Shown piece by piece: positions 33,413 through 42,210 of a stretch of 64,000 bases of DNA; position 1 is the first letter of the stretch; every line of letters begins with the position of its first letter. Location: assembly GCA_013288685.1 (NCBI GenBank), contig JABDBM010000014.1, positions 1 to 64,000 on the forward strand. Direction: 5' to 3'. The notes below the pieces were generated by a model that did not search any database, was not told the origin of the DNA, and was given only the letters and a program-made list of their open reading frames with translations. Made by a program: the position numbers and the translations under genes. This DNA comes from Bacteroidota bacterium. GTDB lineage: Bacteria; Bacteroidota; Bacteroidia; Sphingobacteriales; Sphingobacteriaceae.

Positions 33413-34498
33413 ATGAAAATAGCATCGGTGCTACTATTTTTCGTAGTGGCCTTTTATTGCCCGTTTTATTTATGCGCACAGCAACATCGGGCACGGAAAA
33501 TCGACGTAATTGTAGATGAGCGCATAGAGTTAATTACAACCATGCAATTGCTTTTTGAATATCCATTAGTAGGCAGGGCTGATATAAAATATAAACAAGA
33601 GGTGTCAGCTTATTTCGACAAGCATAAACGCGATACCTCCGTTAATTACTTTTTAAATATCGCCGAAAAATACCTTTCGTTTGTACGGCCAATTAATTAT
33701 GCTTATCATTTTTCGTTCCCGGATTTTAAGCAAACAGCAACGCTTTCGGCTTACGAAAATGAAAATTATGGCTTCGCTAAACACAGCGTTGATTCGCTTG
33801 CACTTTACATACATGCCTTAAACGATTTTTATACACAAACAAACTTCCACACTTTTTATAAACATCACCGGGTGTTTTATGATAGTTTGGTAACCATCGT
33901 TAAAAAAACAACCGACTCAGTTGACTTAGTGAGTATTTTAGAAAACCATTATGGAACAAGGCAGCACTCGTACACACTTGTTTTAAGTCCGCTTTTTATA
34001 GAGGCCGGTATGTCCACCTGGATAACAACAAAAAACGGGAATGATCTTTATTCCATCATTGGCCCAAATGCAGACAGTAAAACGAACCCTGACTTTGATC
34101 CCCGGTGGTTAATGCAATACCTGGTTATTCACGAGTTTAGCCATCCATTTTGTAACCCATTAATTGATAAATATTACCCGGCATTAGAAAAGGACAGTTG
34201 CCTATGGCGGCCTATAAAAAAGGCCATGGCCCGCGAAGGCGATAAATCGTGGAAAACAGTTTTATACGAACTATTAACCCGTGCCAATGAGATTACCCTA
34301 ATTAAACAGGTTTTTGGAAAAGACGATGCCGATAAAGTATACAAAGAATATTTAAAAAAAGGCTATAGCTATCTTGAAGGTCTCGTACCGATAATTGAAG
34401 ATTATAATCGACAAAGGGACAAGTATAAAACCCTTGATGATATAATGCCCCGCATGGTGAGCTATTTCGACACCAAAGCGATAGATGTTTGCCATTAG
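33413..34498 (+). CDS. Secreted DUF4932-like zinc-metallopeptidase-like protein
   Basis: The 361-residue protein has a signal peptide (IASVLLFFVVAFYCPFYLCA, cut before QQHRA). The HExxH motif HEFSH is at residues 240-244 (YLVIHEFSHPFCNPL), with a possible third ligand in the following helix region (REGDKSWKTVLYELLTRANE). The N-terminal part (VDERIELITTMQLLFEYPLV) matches the start of DUF4932 proteins. It is probably a periplasmic gluzincin; substrate unknown. It is a single gene after the M56 operon's palindrome. Confidence 0.8.
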   Translation: MKIASVLLFFVVAFYCPFYLCAQQHRARKIDVIVDERIELITTMQLLFEYPLVGRADIKYKQEVSAYFDKHKRDTSVNYFLNIAEKYLSFVRPINYAYHFSFPDFKQTATLSAYENENYGFAKHSVDSLALYIHALNDFYTQTNFHTFYKHHRVFYDSLVTIVKKTTDSVDLVSILENHYGTRQHSYTLVLSPLFIEAGMSTWITTKNGNDLYSIIGPNADSKTNPDFDPRWLMQYLVIHEFSHPFCNPLIDKYYPALEKDSCLWRPIKKAMAREGDKSWKTVLYELLTRANEITLIKQVFGKDDADKVYKEYLKKGYSYLEGLVPIIEDYNRQRDKYKTLDDIMPRMVSYFDTKAIDVCH

Positions 34499-34533
34499 CC
34501 CCAAAACCTATGACTAATGACCCAATAACTAAA

Positions 34534-35620
34534 TCAACTCGCTTCGGCGAGTTTTTCATTTTCAAGGATATCCAGCAGGGCCTTTTCGGCGATATTTAGT
34601 TCGGCGGAATTAACGTCCTTTTCATCATCCAGTTTTCGCAGGTATTTGAAAATGGCGCCATCTTCGTAACTTTTAATGATGGTAGGGTGTACATAATACT
34701 TTTTACAAACTGTGCGGGTGTTTCCGAGGTTTATAGCCACTTCGTCGAGCACGCTCACAATTTTTTTGCGGCATTCGGTAACCGTTTCAAATTCTCCTGC
34801 TTGCTTAAAGGCATATAAGGCGCTTACACTGCCTGCCCAGGTTCGAAAATCTTTCGCGGTAAAATCCTCCCCGGTAATTTCCTTTAAATAATTGTTTACG
34901 TCTGCCGAGCCGATGGTGCAGCGCTGCCCCTCCCCGGTATAATATTGAAAAAGCTCCTTACCCGGTATATCGCGGCATTGTTTTACCAGTTTTGCCAATT
35001 TTTTGCTGTGAAGGGCAACCTTATGATATACCCCTTTTTTTCCTCTGAACTCGAAATTCAAATCGGCGCCGTCAATTTTTACATGTTTATCCATCAGGGT
35101 GGTAAGTCCGAAGGAGCCATATAGTTTTTTATATGACTCGTTGCCTACCCTGATACTGGTTAGCTCCATCAATCGCACTACTAATGCTGCTACTTTTTGA
35201 TGATCAAGATTTGGTCGGGCCAGGTCCTTATCCAGTTGCTTGCGAATGGCAGGCAAATGTGTTGCAAAAAGTTTGCAGACGGTGATATTTTGATTGATTG
35301 CGTATTTTGTTCCACCAGGGATGATAACGATATTGCTTTCTGCCCGCTGCATCTGTTCCTGTAAACTGCAAATGCCCGTTTTCGTACGGCGATATCCAAA
35401 CATTGGTATAGGCAGGCGGGATAACCAGTTTGTTAAAACGGGTTGTTATTTCCTTATCCTTAACCAGGTTGCCCACGGCATCATAATAGCTCCAACCTTT
35501 CCCGGCCTTTTTACGGGTATAGCCCGGCGTTGAATCTGCTACATAACGCAAACCAACAGCTTTAGCAGTTACTTTTGGATCGCGGCCTATTTTTTCGAGT
35601 TTTTTTACCAGTCGGTTCAT
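34534..35620 (-). pseudogene. DNA topoisomerase IB (poxvirus type), frameshifted
   Basis: The frame starts at ATG 35620 (MNRLVKKLEKIG), with the N-terminal domain LRYVADSTPGYTRKKAGKGW and AAGRKQYRYHPWWNKIR. It then breaks at a T5 run on the coding strand (plus-strand A5 at 35266-35270). Removing one base joins YHRLQTF to ATHLPAIRKQLDKDL and yields 361 residues, the normal family size. The catalytic domain has Arg in TSIRVGNESYKKLYGSFGL, Lys/Arg in FRTWAGSVSAL and the nucleophile Tyr in CKKYYVHP. The enzyme would relax supercoils by a 3'-phosphotyrosyl link. As written it is broken; a sequence error is the simplest cause. Confidence 0.88.
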
Positions 35621-35696
35621 TACTGGTATAACAGGGGGGCGGGATTTAAGTTTTTGACTTTTACCACCAAAGGAAACAAGTGTTTAATGGATGCGG

Positions 35697-36152
35697 TTAA
35701 ATCATTTCCTCCAATTGATCGATCAATCCGGCTTGTGCTCCATTAATTTTCAGTTTCGCAGTTTCCACGTCAAACCAACCAGCCCGGTCAATTTCCGGAA
35801 ACGATTGTTTTTTGCCCGATTTTGGCGGCCACTCCATTTCGAACAGGTTGCTGAAAACGGTCTTGGAATCAATATCACCATTCACCGCCCAGGCATGAAC
35901 TATTTTTCCACTTTTAAGGGTAATCGCATTTAATGGCACAAAGTCACCACTGACGGCCTTGCCCGTTTCTTCTTCAAACTCCCGCTTTGCTGCGGCTAAC
36001 GGATCTTCATCATCCAAAAACTCACCTTTAGGGATAGACCATGTGCCTAAGTCTTTATTTTTGAAAAATGGGCCGCCGGGATGTACTAAAAAGATTTCAA
36101 GCTGGTTATTGTTTTTCCGGTAAAGCAGTATGCCGGCACTTTGTTTGGACAT
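35697..36152 (-). CDS. NUDIX hydrolase
   Basis: This 151-residue protein has the full Nudix box at residues 43-65 (GEFLDDEDPLAAAKREFEEE TG), which binds the metal and the diphosphate. The start SAGILLYRKNNNQLEIFLVH and the segment KSGKIVHAWAVNGD match the NUDIX group seen beside DNA metabolism genes in many bacteria. The substrate cannot be told. It is 76 bases upstream of the topoisomerase on the same strand and might be co-transcribed with it. Confidence 0.92.
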   Translation of the reverse strand: MSKQSAGILLYRKNNNQLEIFLVHPGGPFFKNKDLGTWSIPKGEFLDDEDPLAAAKREFEEETGKAVSGDFVPLNAITLKSGKIVHAWAVNGDIDSKTVFSNLFEMEWPPKSGKKQSFPEIDRAGWFDVETAKLKINGAQAGLIDQLEEMI

Positions 36153-36218
36153 TAGGGGACGATTTAAACGGATTTAACCAGATGCCGCTGACAAAATTGG
36201 GAAAGGTAATAAGGTTGG

Positions 36219-37061
36219 TTACTTCTTTAAACCGGCTCTAATACTTTTTACAAAATCAAGAGATACATCCGCAATACGTGCGATAGTTTCGTCAGATAAA
36301 CCGAGTTCCAATATCAGGTTTTCAACAATATTCCGGCTTTTTTCTACTTCACCTTGTAATTTGCCTTTTATCTCACCTCTTTTAAACAGAACATCATTCT
36401 CTTCTTTAAAGTATTTAGTAACTGATTCCATAACTTTTAAAAATTGTTGTCCAATATTTCCGCGTAGTTGTACAAATATACGCAATTGTTCAAAATATCT
36501 GATTTCCGCAAAATCACTTTTTGCAAAGGATTGCACTTCATTCACAATGGCTTTAATAGCCTTGTAGCTGTCCTCTTTCCCAAAGCTACCCAAAATACCC
36601 AGCATTTTCACCTCCGGACTGTCGGCTTTCAAAAATAATTTGTAATTGGCTCCAGCTATCCGGATAAGCTGATAGTTATATACCATCGTTTCGGCATTAA
36701 TTGCGGTGGACATGGTTGGGTCAACATCCTTCAGGAAAATAACATATTGCTTTACGGGTAATTGGTATTTGCGCATCAGCATAATAAAATATTCGGCCAT
36801 GCGGTACACCATTTCCTTTTCATCGGCAATTTGAAACTCAATATGCAATACATAAGTATTTCCCGATGTGTCGGTTACTTTTTTTAATGCATCCGATTTT
36901 CGTTCCTTGGTGTGTTGTACATCATCCGGTAATTCTTCGCTTTGAGTTATATCCAGGTGCAACACTTCCTTTATAATAACCGGCAGCGTTATTTCCAAAT
37001 TCTCTCTGATGATTTTATCGTATTGGCCGGTTTGGTTCTTAATGCTATCATGCTTTGCCAT
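36219..37061 (-). CDS. Rpn family recombination-promoting nuclease / PD-(D/E)XK transposase-like protein
   Basis: From ATG 37061 the product is 280 residues. The N-terminal half resembles the Rpn/DUF4351-type restriction-endonuclease fold: KERKSDALKKVTDTSGNTYV, then LHIEFQ with the E-x-Q pair of this family, and MVYRMAEYFIMLMRKYQLPV. The C-terminus is helical with a charged repeat region (KRGEIKGKLQGEVEKSRNIV) and a short helix-turn-helix-like end (LSDETIARIADVSLDFVKSI). These proteins are linked to RecA-independent recombination in E. coli. No terminal inverted repeats flank it, so it is not an insertion sequence here. Upstream TTG/GTG codons are possible starts. Confidence 0.8.
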   Translation of the reverse strand: MAKHDSIKNQTGQYDKIIRENLEITLPVIIKEVLHLDITQSEELPDDVQHTKERKSDALKKVTDTSGNTYVLHIEFQIADEKEMVYRMAEYFIMLMRKYQLPVKQYVIFLKDVDPTMSTAINAETMVYNYQLIRIAGANYKLFLKADSPEVKMLGILGSFGKEDSYKAIKAIVNEVQSFAKSDFAEIRYFEQLRIFVQLRGNIGQQFLKVMESVTKYFKEENDVLFKRGEIKGKLQGEVEKSRNIVENLILELGLSDETIARIADVSLDFVKSIRAGLKK

Positions 37062-37104
37062 TAACACCAAATATAATAATATTGGGGATGTTGTTTACTT
37101 ATAT

Positions 37105-37112
37105 TAAATTTG
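37105..37112 (+). promoter_or_regulatory. Bacteroidota promoter -7 box (TAAATTTG)
   Basis: This exact TAnnTTTG match lies 25 bases before the ATG at 37138. A TTG at 37082-37084 is 20 bases upstream and could be the -33 element. Confidence 0.5.
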
Positions 37113-37137
37113 GCTAATTCAATCTATCAGCACAAAC

Positions 37138-37635
37138 ATGACGACATCACAATGGACCAATTTTAAATTAGTTGGCGATTACAATACCGACATCAGAAGT
37201 TTATATGAAGCCTGGACAACCGCCGCAGGCCTCGAAAAATGGTTTTTACGCAAAGCCAATTTTTATGCGATAATCGGCCGGTTAAAGGAGCCCGAAGAGT
37301 TTATTATAAAGGAAGATACCTACGAATGGTACTGGCACGGTTATAACGATGAAACCTTCGAAAAAGGTGAAATACTGGAAGCCAATGGCACTGATCTTAT
37401 AAAATTTACCTTTTCGGGAGGAAGCATTGTAACTGTAAATCTGTATGCCCGCAACGGCGTATCGATTGTTGAATTGACCCAGGAAAATGTCCCCGAGGAA
37501 AGTGACCCTAATAAAAACCTGTTTGTACAATGCCAGGTAGGCTGGACCTTTTATTTAGCCAACCTGAAATCGGTTTTAGAAGGCGGGCTTGATTTGAGGA
37601 ACAAGAAAATGGAGGTGGCGAGTAATTTTAAGTAA
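37138..37635 (+). CDS. SRPBCC / AHSA1-type START-like domain protein
   Basis: The 165-residue cytoplasmic protein has the helix-grip order of the SRPBCC superfamily: DIRSLYEAWTTAAGLEKWFL with the typical W-x-x-x-x-G-L-x-x-W-F signature, GEILEANGTDLIKFTFSGGS, VSIVELTQENVPEE, and the long C-terminal helix (CQVGWTFYLANLKSVLEGGL). Such domains bind hydrophobic ligands or, in AHSA1, the Hsp90 middle domain. The stop codon abuts the convergent solute-binding gene with no spacer. Confidence 0.85.
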   Translation: MTTSQWTNFKLVGDYNTDIRSLYEAWTTAAGLEKWFLRKANFYAIIGRLKEPEEFIIKEDTYEWYWHGYNDETFEKGEILEANGTDLIKFTFSGGSIVTVNLYARNGVSIVELTQENVPEESDPNKNLFVQCQVGWTFYLANLKSVLEGGLDLRNKKMEVASNFK

Positions 37636-38436
37636 TTAATTTTTAACCATCATTGCCTCTTGTAACCATTGCTGTGGCAATCCTGATGCCAGCGCCTGCC
37701 GAAGCCAATTATTTATGAACCCTACCAAAGCAGGGTCAGTATGAATCCACAGGGCCTTATCACTTTTAGTTACCATACCGGGGTAGCTTCTGCATAGCTG
37801 CGGATATTGTTTGGCTTTCAAATCCGCTTCGGTATCATCGGTAATCATTACATCTGCACGGCCCGCTATCAGTTCATCAAATACGCCGGTATTATTGGGA
37901 AATACGATCAAAGTTGCCGATGGCAGCAGCGCCCTCGCCACCGACTCATTAGTTCCTCCTTTATTAACAATCAAACGCACGTCCGGCCGGTTTACGCGTG
38001 CGGCATCCGCAAACCGCATACTATCCGCCCGACGGCAAAGAAACGTTTTCCCGCCCGCATGATAAGAAATTGAAAACGGGGCCATGGCCGCCCTCTCTTT
38101 GGTAATACTGATCCCGCCAAGGGCAATATCAAAAGCGTCCTTCTGCATATCGGTACTCAGGCTGGGCCAGCTTGTTTTCACAAATACCGCCTTAACGCCC
38201 ATTGCCGAAGCCAGCGCGCGGCCCAATTTGATATCCGCACCATAAAGTGAATCGCCTTTGGCAATGGCGAAGGGTGCATAATCCCCGGGAACGCCTATGC
38301 GCAGGATGCCGGTTTTTTGGATGTGCTGCAGCCGCGATGCTGAATCGGATGGCGTAGTGGTTTGTCCATATCCTTTCAGTACGAGGGAAAGGATGAGCAA
38401 GACGACGATTAATGTGGTGTGTTTGCAGAATTTCAT
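37636..38436 (-). CDS. Periplasmic family 3 solute-binding / cyclohexadienyl dehydratase-like protein
   Basis: The 266-residue protein has a signal peptide (TTLIVVLLILSLVLKGYGQT). The mature domain is of the SBP_bac_3 fold: LRIGVPGDYAPFAIAKGD, GADIKLGRALASAMGVKAVF, TSWPSLSTDMQKDAFDIALG GISIT, then the second lobe with NKGGTNESVARALLPSATLI and ELIAGRADVMITDDTEADLK. The TSWPSL and GISITKERA segments are closer to periplasmic cyclohexadienyl dehydratase (PheC) than to amino-acid transport proteins, so a prephenate/arogenate dehydratase role is possible. No permease gene is nearby, which fits an enzyme better than a transporter part. Confidence 0.82.
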   Translation of the reverse strand: MKFCKHTTLIVVLLILSLVLKGYGQTTTPSDSASRLQHIQKTGILRIGVPGDYAPFAIAKGDSLYGADIKLGRALASAMGVKAVFVKTSWPSLSTDMQKDAFDIALGGISITKERAAMAPFSISYHAGGKTFLCRRADSMRFADAARVNRPDVRLIVNKGGTNESVARALLPSATLIVFPNNTGVFDELIAGRADVMITDDTEADLKAKQYPQLCRSYPGMVTKSDKALWIHTDPALVGFINNWLRQALASGLPQQWLQEAMMVKN

Positions 38437-38564
38437 TTGATGACACGAAATTATATAAATATTGTGATAAGGCCATGTGCCGCGGGCAATTCAATCCCCT
38501 AATAGGTTAACAGCCTCAGGTCGAAAGTCTTGAGGTTTTTTTTGTATTTACGATGTAACGATTT

Positions 38565-38637
38565 TCCCCCCTCTCTACGCGAGTAAAGAGGGGCGGTCGC
38601 GCGAAGCAAAGATCGGGGTGAGTCAACTATACGAGCG
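38565..38637 (-). repeat. GTTGACTCACCCC / GAGAGGGGG element, copy 2 (family F)
   Basis: Read on the minus strand it gives CGCTCGTATAGTTGACTCAC CCC, then GATCTTTGCTTCGCGCGACC, then the GCCCCTCTTTACTCGCGTAG AGAGGGG hairpin. This is the same order as copies at 10650, 63771 and 63909. Confidence 0.8.
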
Positions 38638-38812
38638 GCATCATCACCACTAAAACCGCGCAATCCGCTCAAATCATGGTTTACAAAGGTTAACACTTTT
38701 TCGTAAATTTTCAAATTAAATATCTAATAATCAGTTAGTTAATAACCAATAATGATATAAACCTGCAACCATGATTTTTGCTAAAAAAATTAGCATTTTT
38801 AATAATTTTGTT

Positions 38813-38820
38813 TAAATTTG
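38813..38820 (+). promoter_or_regulatory. Bacteroidota-type -7 box (TAAATTTG)
   Basis: This exact TAnnTTTG match is 22 bases before the ATG at 38843. A purine-rich site, AGAAGGAGA, stands between them as the ribosome site. Confidence 0.5.
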
Positions 38821-38842
38821 TAAAAAGAGAAGGAGACAACAA

Positions 38843-39502
38843 ATGCAAACCGAAACCGAATTTACCAACCTACCCGCTTTTAAACCCAAAATTGACAAAT
38901 TGTTTGAGCTGGAGAAAATCACTCTAAATGATATTGAAGATTTGGATAACGACGAACGGAAATATTTGGCTGAAGCTGCTACCGAAATTTTAGCGCATTT
39001 AACCGGCAACCAACGCGAAAACTTTCTGAGCAAAATAGAACCGATTGTCCCTGTAAGTACAAAGGCCCAAATTTGGGAGCATAACCAGTATGTAATTAGC
39101 CGCGCGGTGAACAAATTACTACACGAGCAGGGCTTTATGCCCACAAAAAGCGCCATATCAAACGAAACCGGCCTGAGCCGGCAAACCATTGCCAAACATC
39201 TGAAAGAATACAAAGCACACCCTGCGCATTTAGCCGAGATGGATCAGTTTAAATTTATGACCACTAAAATACTGGCGAACGTTTTTAAATACGCCACCAA
39301 CGGCGATGTGAAAGCCGCCCGGCTGTATTTTGAAATGGTTGGCGCGTTTAATAAACAGCACACCAGCAATAACACCTTTGTAAACGAGCAGAATAACTAT
39401 ATACAAATTAATAATACCATATTAAGCCAGGAAAACTTACGACATTTAACCGCCGAACAGTTAAACCAGATAGAAAGTATCATTACGAACAGGACAGGAT
39501 GA
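38843..39502 (+). CDS. HTH DNA-binding protein (terminase-small-subunit-like)
   Basis: This 219-residue protein has a helical N-terminus (IDKLFELEKITLNDIEDLDN). A helix-turn-helix at about residues 95-125 (FMPTKSAISNETGLSRQTIA KHLKEYK) is of the kind found in phage phBC6A51/terminase-small-type regulators. The following helix pair reads TTKILANVFKYATNGDVKAA RLYFEMV, and the end is QENLRHLTAEQLNQIESIIT. It is likely a DNA-binding regulator. Its stop overlaps the start of the membrane HExxH gene by four bases (ATGA), so the two are translationally coupled. No phage genes are around it. Confidence 0.7.
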   Translation: MQTETEFTNLPAFKPKIDKLFELEKITLNDIEDLDNDERKYLAEAATEILAHLTGNQRENFLSKIEPIVPVSTKAQIWEHNQYVISRAVNKLLHEQGFMPTKSAISNETGLSRQTIAKHLKEYKAHPAHLAEMDQFKFMTTKILANVFKYATNGDVKAARLYFEMVGAFNKQHTSNNTFVNEQNNYIQINNTILSQENLRHLTAEQLNQIESIITNRTG

Positions 39503-40302
39503 AAAACTTTAGAAATATACTAATCAATTCATCCATACTTTTTGTGTGCGCGGCAACCGTACAAACCACGTTGCACGAACTGGGGCATTTTGCAGCGGCC
39601 CTGGTAATACATGCAAAAAATGTAACGCTCCATCACAACTATGTTTCGGCCGACACAGCCGGTATGCCATTATCCCATACCATTTTCTACTCGGCCGCCG
39701 GGCCCGTGGTAAGCCTGTTGATCGGGTTAGGTTTTCATTTGGTTTGCTCCTGCCAAAAAAAGCGAAACGTCGCATTTCTATTCAATTTGTACATGGCTGT
39801 TTTTGGGTACATCGCCTTCTTCGGCTATTTAATGGTAGCCCCATTTTTTACCTATGGCGATACCGGCTATATTTTCGCGGTTTTAAACTTTTCCGTTTGG
39901 CTCACCGCTTCGCTGGCTATTACAGGGGGTATTGTTCTATATTTTGTGATGCGCAAATTGATCAGGTTCTTTGTGCAAATGGGAACAACCTCAATCATTG
40001 CAGATAAACACCTAAGGCGAAAATTGATGAATTCCCTTATTCAATATCCCTTGTATATCGGTGTTTTGATCACTACTTTACTCAATTTGCCTGTGCCATC
40101 GGTGTTAAGTTTACTTTATCCTATATGCAGTCCGTTTAGTTTGATGTGGGTATATGGTGATGCGCTTTCGGGGGATTATACTGCTGGTGATTTGAATACG
40201 GACATAGGTGCTGTTAACAGGATTCAGCCGGTTTGGGTGGTTGTTTTGTTTTTGATTGTGGTTATAAATAGGGGTTTGGTTGGTGGGGTGGTGGTGAAGT
40301 AG
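39499..40302 (+). CDS. Multi-pass membrane protein with HELGH motif (M50-like)
   Basis: The 267-residue protein has about six hydrophobic helices. HELGH lies within the first helix region (VQTTLHELGHFAAALVIHAK), as in site-2-protease type M50 peptidases, and SAAGPVVSLLIGLGFHLV resembles the second helix of that family. The usual LDGG-type third-ligand motif is not clear; NLPVPSVLSLLYPICSPFSL occupies that place without an obvious Asp. It may be a divergent intramembrane protease or a degenerate one. It is coupled to the HTH gene upstream. The C-terminus is hydrophobic and ends in GLVGGVVVK. Confidence 0.7.
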   Translation: MKNFRNILINSSILFVCAATVQTTLHELGHFAAALVIHAKNVTLHHNYVSADTAGMPLSHTIFYSAAGPVVSLLIGLGFHLVCSCQKKRNVAFLFNLYMAVFGYIAFFGYLMVAPFFTYGDTGYIFAVLNFSVWLTASLAITGGIVLYFVMRKLIRFFVQMGTTSIIADKHLRRKLMNSLIQYPLYIGVLITTLLNLPVPSVLSLLYPICSPFSLMWVYGDALSGDYTAGDLNTDIGAVNRIQPVWVVVLFLIVVINRGLVGGVVVK

Positions 40303-40339
40303 TTCTTTATTTTACTTATTTGCATCACTTAAACTTACC

Positions 40340-40368
40340 CGCCCGTCCAGGCGTCGCCTGGACGGGCG
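40340..40368. terminator. GC-rich 14-bp hairpin
   Basis: CGCCCGTCCAGGCG (40340-40353) and CGCCTGGACGGGCG (40355-40368) are exact arms. It lies 38 bases after the membrane protein stop and has no strong T run, so it may stop or protect the transcript. Confidence 0.6.
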
Positions 40369-40431
40369 AGAACATTTTATGATAGAAAAATTATAATTAA
40401 CTTTACTTACCACACTATTAAACGTTTTATC

Positions 40432-40929
40432 ATGAAAAAAATAATCCTTATGGCTTTTTTAGGTGCGATGATTTTAGCGGGATGCGGCAATAATATATCA
40501 GACCAGGACAGACAATTTATGGCAGCAGCCGGCAGCGCAGGAATGATGGAAGTAGTTATAGGGCAAATGGCGGCGGCAAAGGGTGTACGTCCTGATGTTA
40601 TTGTATACGGCAAAGAAATGGTTGCACAGCACACACAATTCAATAATGATTTTCATAATCTCCTAAAAAAATTGGGCGAGACTGTACCGGATACGATGAA
40701 TATGTACGATCAAAACCTGGTTGACAGCGTTAAAAAAGCGAGTGCTAAAGATTTCGATAATATTTATATAAACATAGTTTACAGCGACCATGAGGATGCG
40801 GTAAAGCAATTTGAAAAGGCAATCAGTATTGCTAAAAACCCGGACTACCTGGATTTTTTAAAAAATGGATTGACCATTGTTACGCATCATTTTGAAATGG
40901 CTGAAAAGCTAAAGGCGGCGACACACTAA
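40432..40929 (+). CDS. DUF4142 family lipoprotein
   Basis: The 165-residue protein has a lipoprotein signal (MKKIILMAFLGAMILAGCGN, lipid Cys18). The mature part is the ferritin-like helical DUF4142 domain: DRQFMAAAGSAGMMEVVIGQ, VYGKEMVAQHTQFNNDFHNL, YINIVYSDHEDAVKQFEKAI. DUF4142 proteins are periplasmic and common in Bacteroidota; the function is unknown. It is monocistronic. Confidence 0.88.
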   Translation: MKKIILMAFLGAMILAGCGNNISDQDRQFMAAAGSAGMMEVVIGQMAAAKGVRPDVIVYGKEMVAQHTQFNNDFHNLLKKLGETVPDTMNMYDQNLVDSVKKASAKDFDNIYINIVYSDHEDAVKQFEKAISIAKNPDYLDFLKNGLTIVTHHFEMAEKLKAATH

Positions 40930-41096
40930 AGCATCGGCTATCCCCCCATTTTCAAGCGCGGGTCTGCCGGGTAAAAGCAAGTTCGAAGGCAACGTGCTCC
41001 TATGGAAGTTTATAATTTATTTAATAAATCCACCCACACGAACCTTTTCCCCCTTTATTGGTTATCAAAAAAATTAAGACAGCAGCTGTATAAAAC

Positions 41097-42170
41097 ATGA
41101 GCAATCCTCAAAAACCTGTATCCAGGAACCTGATAGAAACCGTATTGATGGTTTTGCTTTTTATGGGTTTGATATATGCACTGTACCGGGTGCTCGAGGT
41201 GTTTTTTGGCGTGCTCACTTTTGCCCTTATTTTTTCCGTTTCCTTTGCCAGGACTTATGAGCGGTTTGTAAAATTATTAAAGGGAAAGCGAAAATTAGCT
41301 GCCATAATTTATTCTGTGGTATTAACCGGCATTGTTGCGGTGCCGCTTATTTTTTTAATTGCCGCCATGAGCCGGCACTTAAAACAGTTAACGCCCTGGC
41401 TGGCTATGGTGAAAACGCATGGTTTGCCCCCCTTACCGCCGTACCTGTCATCATTACCCTTTGTGGGCGATAGCCTTTCATCGTTTTGGTCCGGCTTCAG
41501 GGACAGCCCGAAGGGCGTACTTGGGGCGCACGGACACCAGATCAACATGATTGTGCGCCGCATTATAACCGGTGGGCTTGGCGTATTGGGGGTAGCGTTA
41601 CAATTTATCATCGGCATCATCATATCCGCCTACTTTTTAGAAAGGGGCGATAACCTGCTGATGCCCATAAAAACTACTATAAAACACCTGTTGAGCGACA
41701 ACGATGGCAGTGAACTGCTCGACGCCATAAGCCAGGCCATTAAAGGCGTATCCATCGGCGTTATGGGCACAGGCTTCATCGTTTCGTTTGTAGCGTGGAC
41801 AGGGTTAATCATCACCGGTATACCCTTCGCAGCAGGCTTTGCAGCATTGATATTTTTCCTGGTGGTTATCCAGGTAGGGGCGCTTGTGGTATGGGTACCG
41901 CTTATCATCTGGGAAATTATACAAGGCAATCATGAAATTACCATTATACTGTGTGTGTATTTGGCAGTCATTGTCATCATCCAAATGGTGATCAAGCCGC
42001 TTTTGATCGCCAAAAGCGGCAAACTTCCCTTTTTAGTGCTCTTTCTGGGGGTAGTAGGCGGCCTGGCAGCCTGGGGATTCACGGGTATGTTTAAGGGAGC
42101 AATCATCACTTCTATTTTCTATACCATCTACAGTTCCTGGTTAGCGCGCAAGAGCGTAAGGGCGAAGTAA
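41097..42170 (+). CDS. AI-2E family transporter
   Basis: This 357-residue membrane protein of the AI-2 exporter superfamily (TqsA/PerM type) has two N-terminal helices (LIETVLMVLLFMGLIYALYR VLEVF and a third with AAIIYSVVLTGIVAVPLIFL). A soluble segment with TPWLAMVKTHGLPPLPPYLS follows, then five more helices (VLGVALQFIIGIIISAYFLE, IFFLVVIQVGALVVWVPLII, FLVLFLGVVGGLAAWGFTGM). The conserved GFTGMFKGAI end is present. The transported compound is not known for most members. Monocistronic. Confidence 0.92.
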   Translation: MSNPQKPVSRNLIETVLMVLLFMGLIYALYRVLEVFFGVLTFALIFSVSFARTYERFVKLLKGKRKLAAIIYSVVLTGIVAVPLIFLIAAMSRHLKQLTPWLAMVKTHGLPPLPPYLSSLPFVGDSLSSFWSGFRDSPKGVLGAHGHQINMIVRRIITGGLGVLGVALQFIIGIIISAYFLERGDNLLMPIKTTIKHLLSDNDGSELLDAISQAIKGVSIGVMGTGFIVSFVAWTGLIITGIPFAAGFAALIFFLVVIQVGALVVWVPLIIWEIIQGNHEITIILCVYLAVIVIIQMVIKPLLIAKSGKLPFLVLFLGVVGGLAAWGFTGMFKGAIITSIFYTIYSSWLARKSVRAK

Positions 42171-42210
42171 ACCCGCCGCCGGCCCCGACAGACGAGTTTA
42201 TTGCATACCC

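Larger units (their letters stand above)
38437..38842. other. Gene-free stretch with terminator-like hairpin, repeat F and a promoter
   Basis: This divergent gap of 406 bases has no credible gene. A short hairpin (CCTCA 38514-38518, TGAGG 38531-38535, then T8) looks like a plus-strand terminator without an upstream gene. Family F copy 2 is at 38565-38637. The last 110 bases are very AT-rich and hold the promoter of the HTH gene. Confidence 0.6.

Noticed and set aside
36219..37061. Possible insertion sequence because of the Rpn transposase-like product
   Set aside because: No terminal inverted repeats or target duplication are visible at its ends, and Rpn proteins are usually not carried by classical insertion sequences.
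38499..38714. 71-codon open frame on the minus strand
   Set aside because: It is made mostly of repeat F copy 2 and terminator sequence and shows no protein-like composition.
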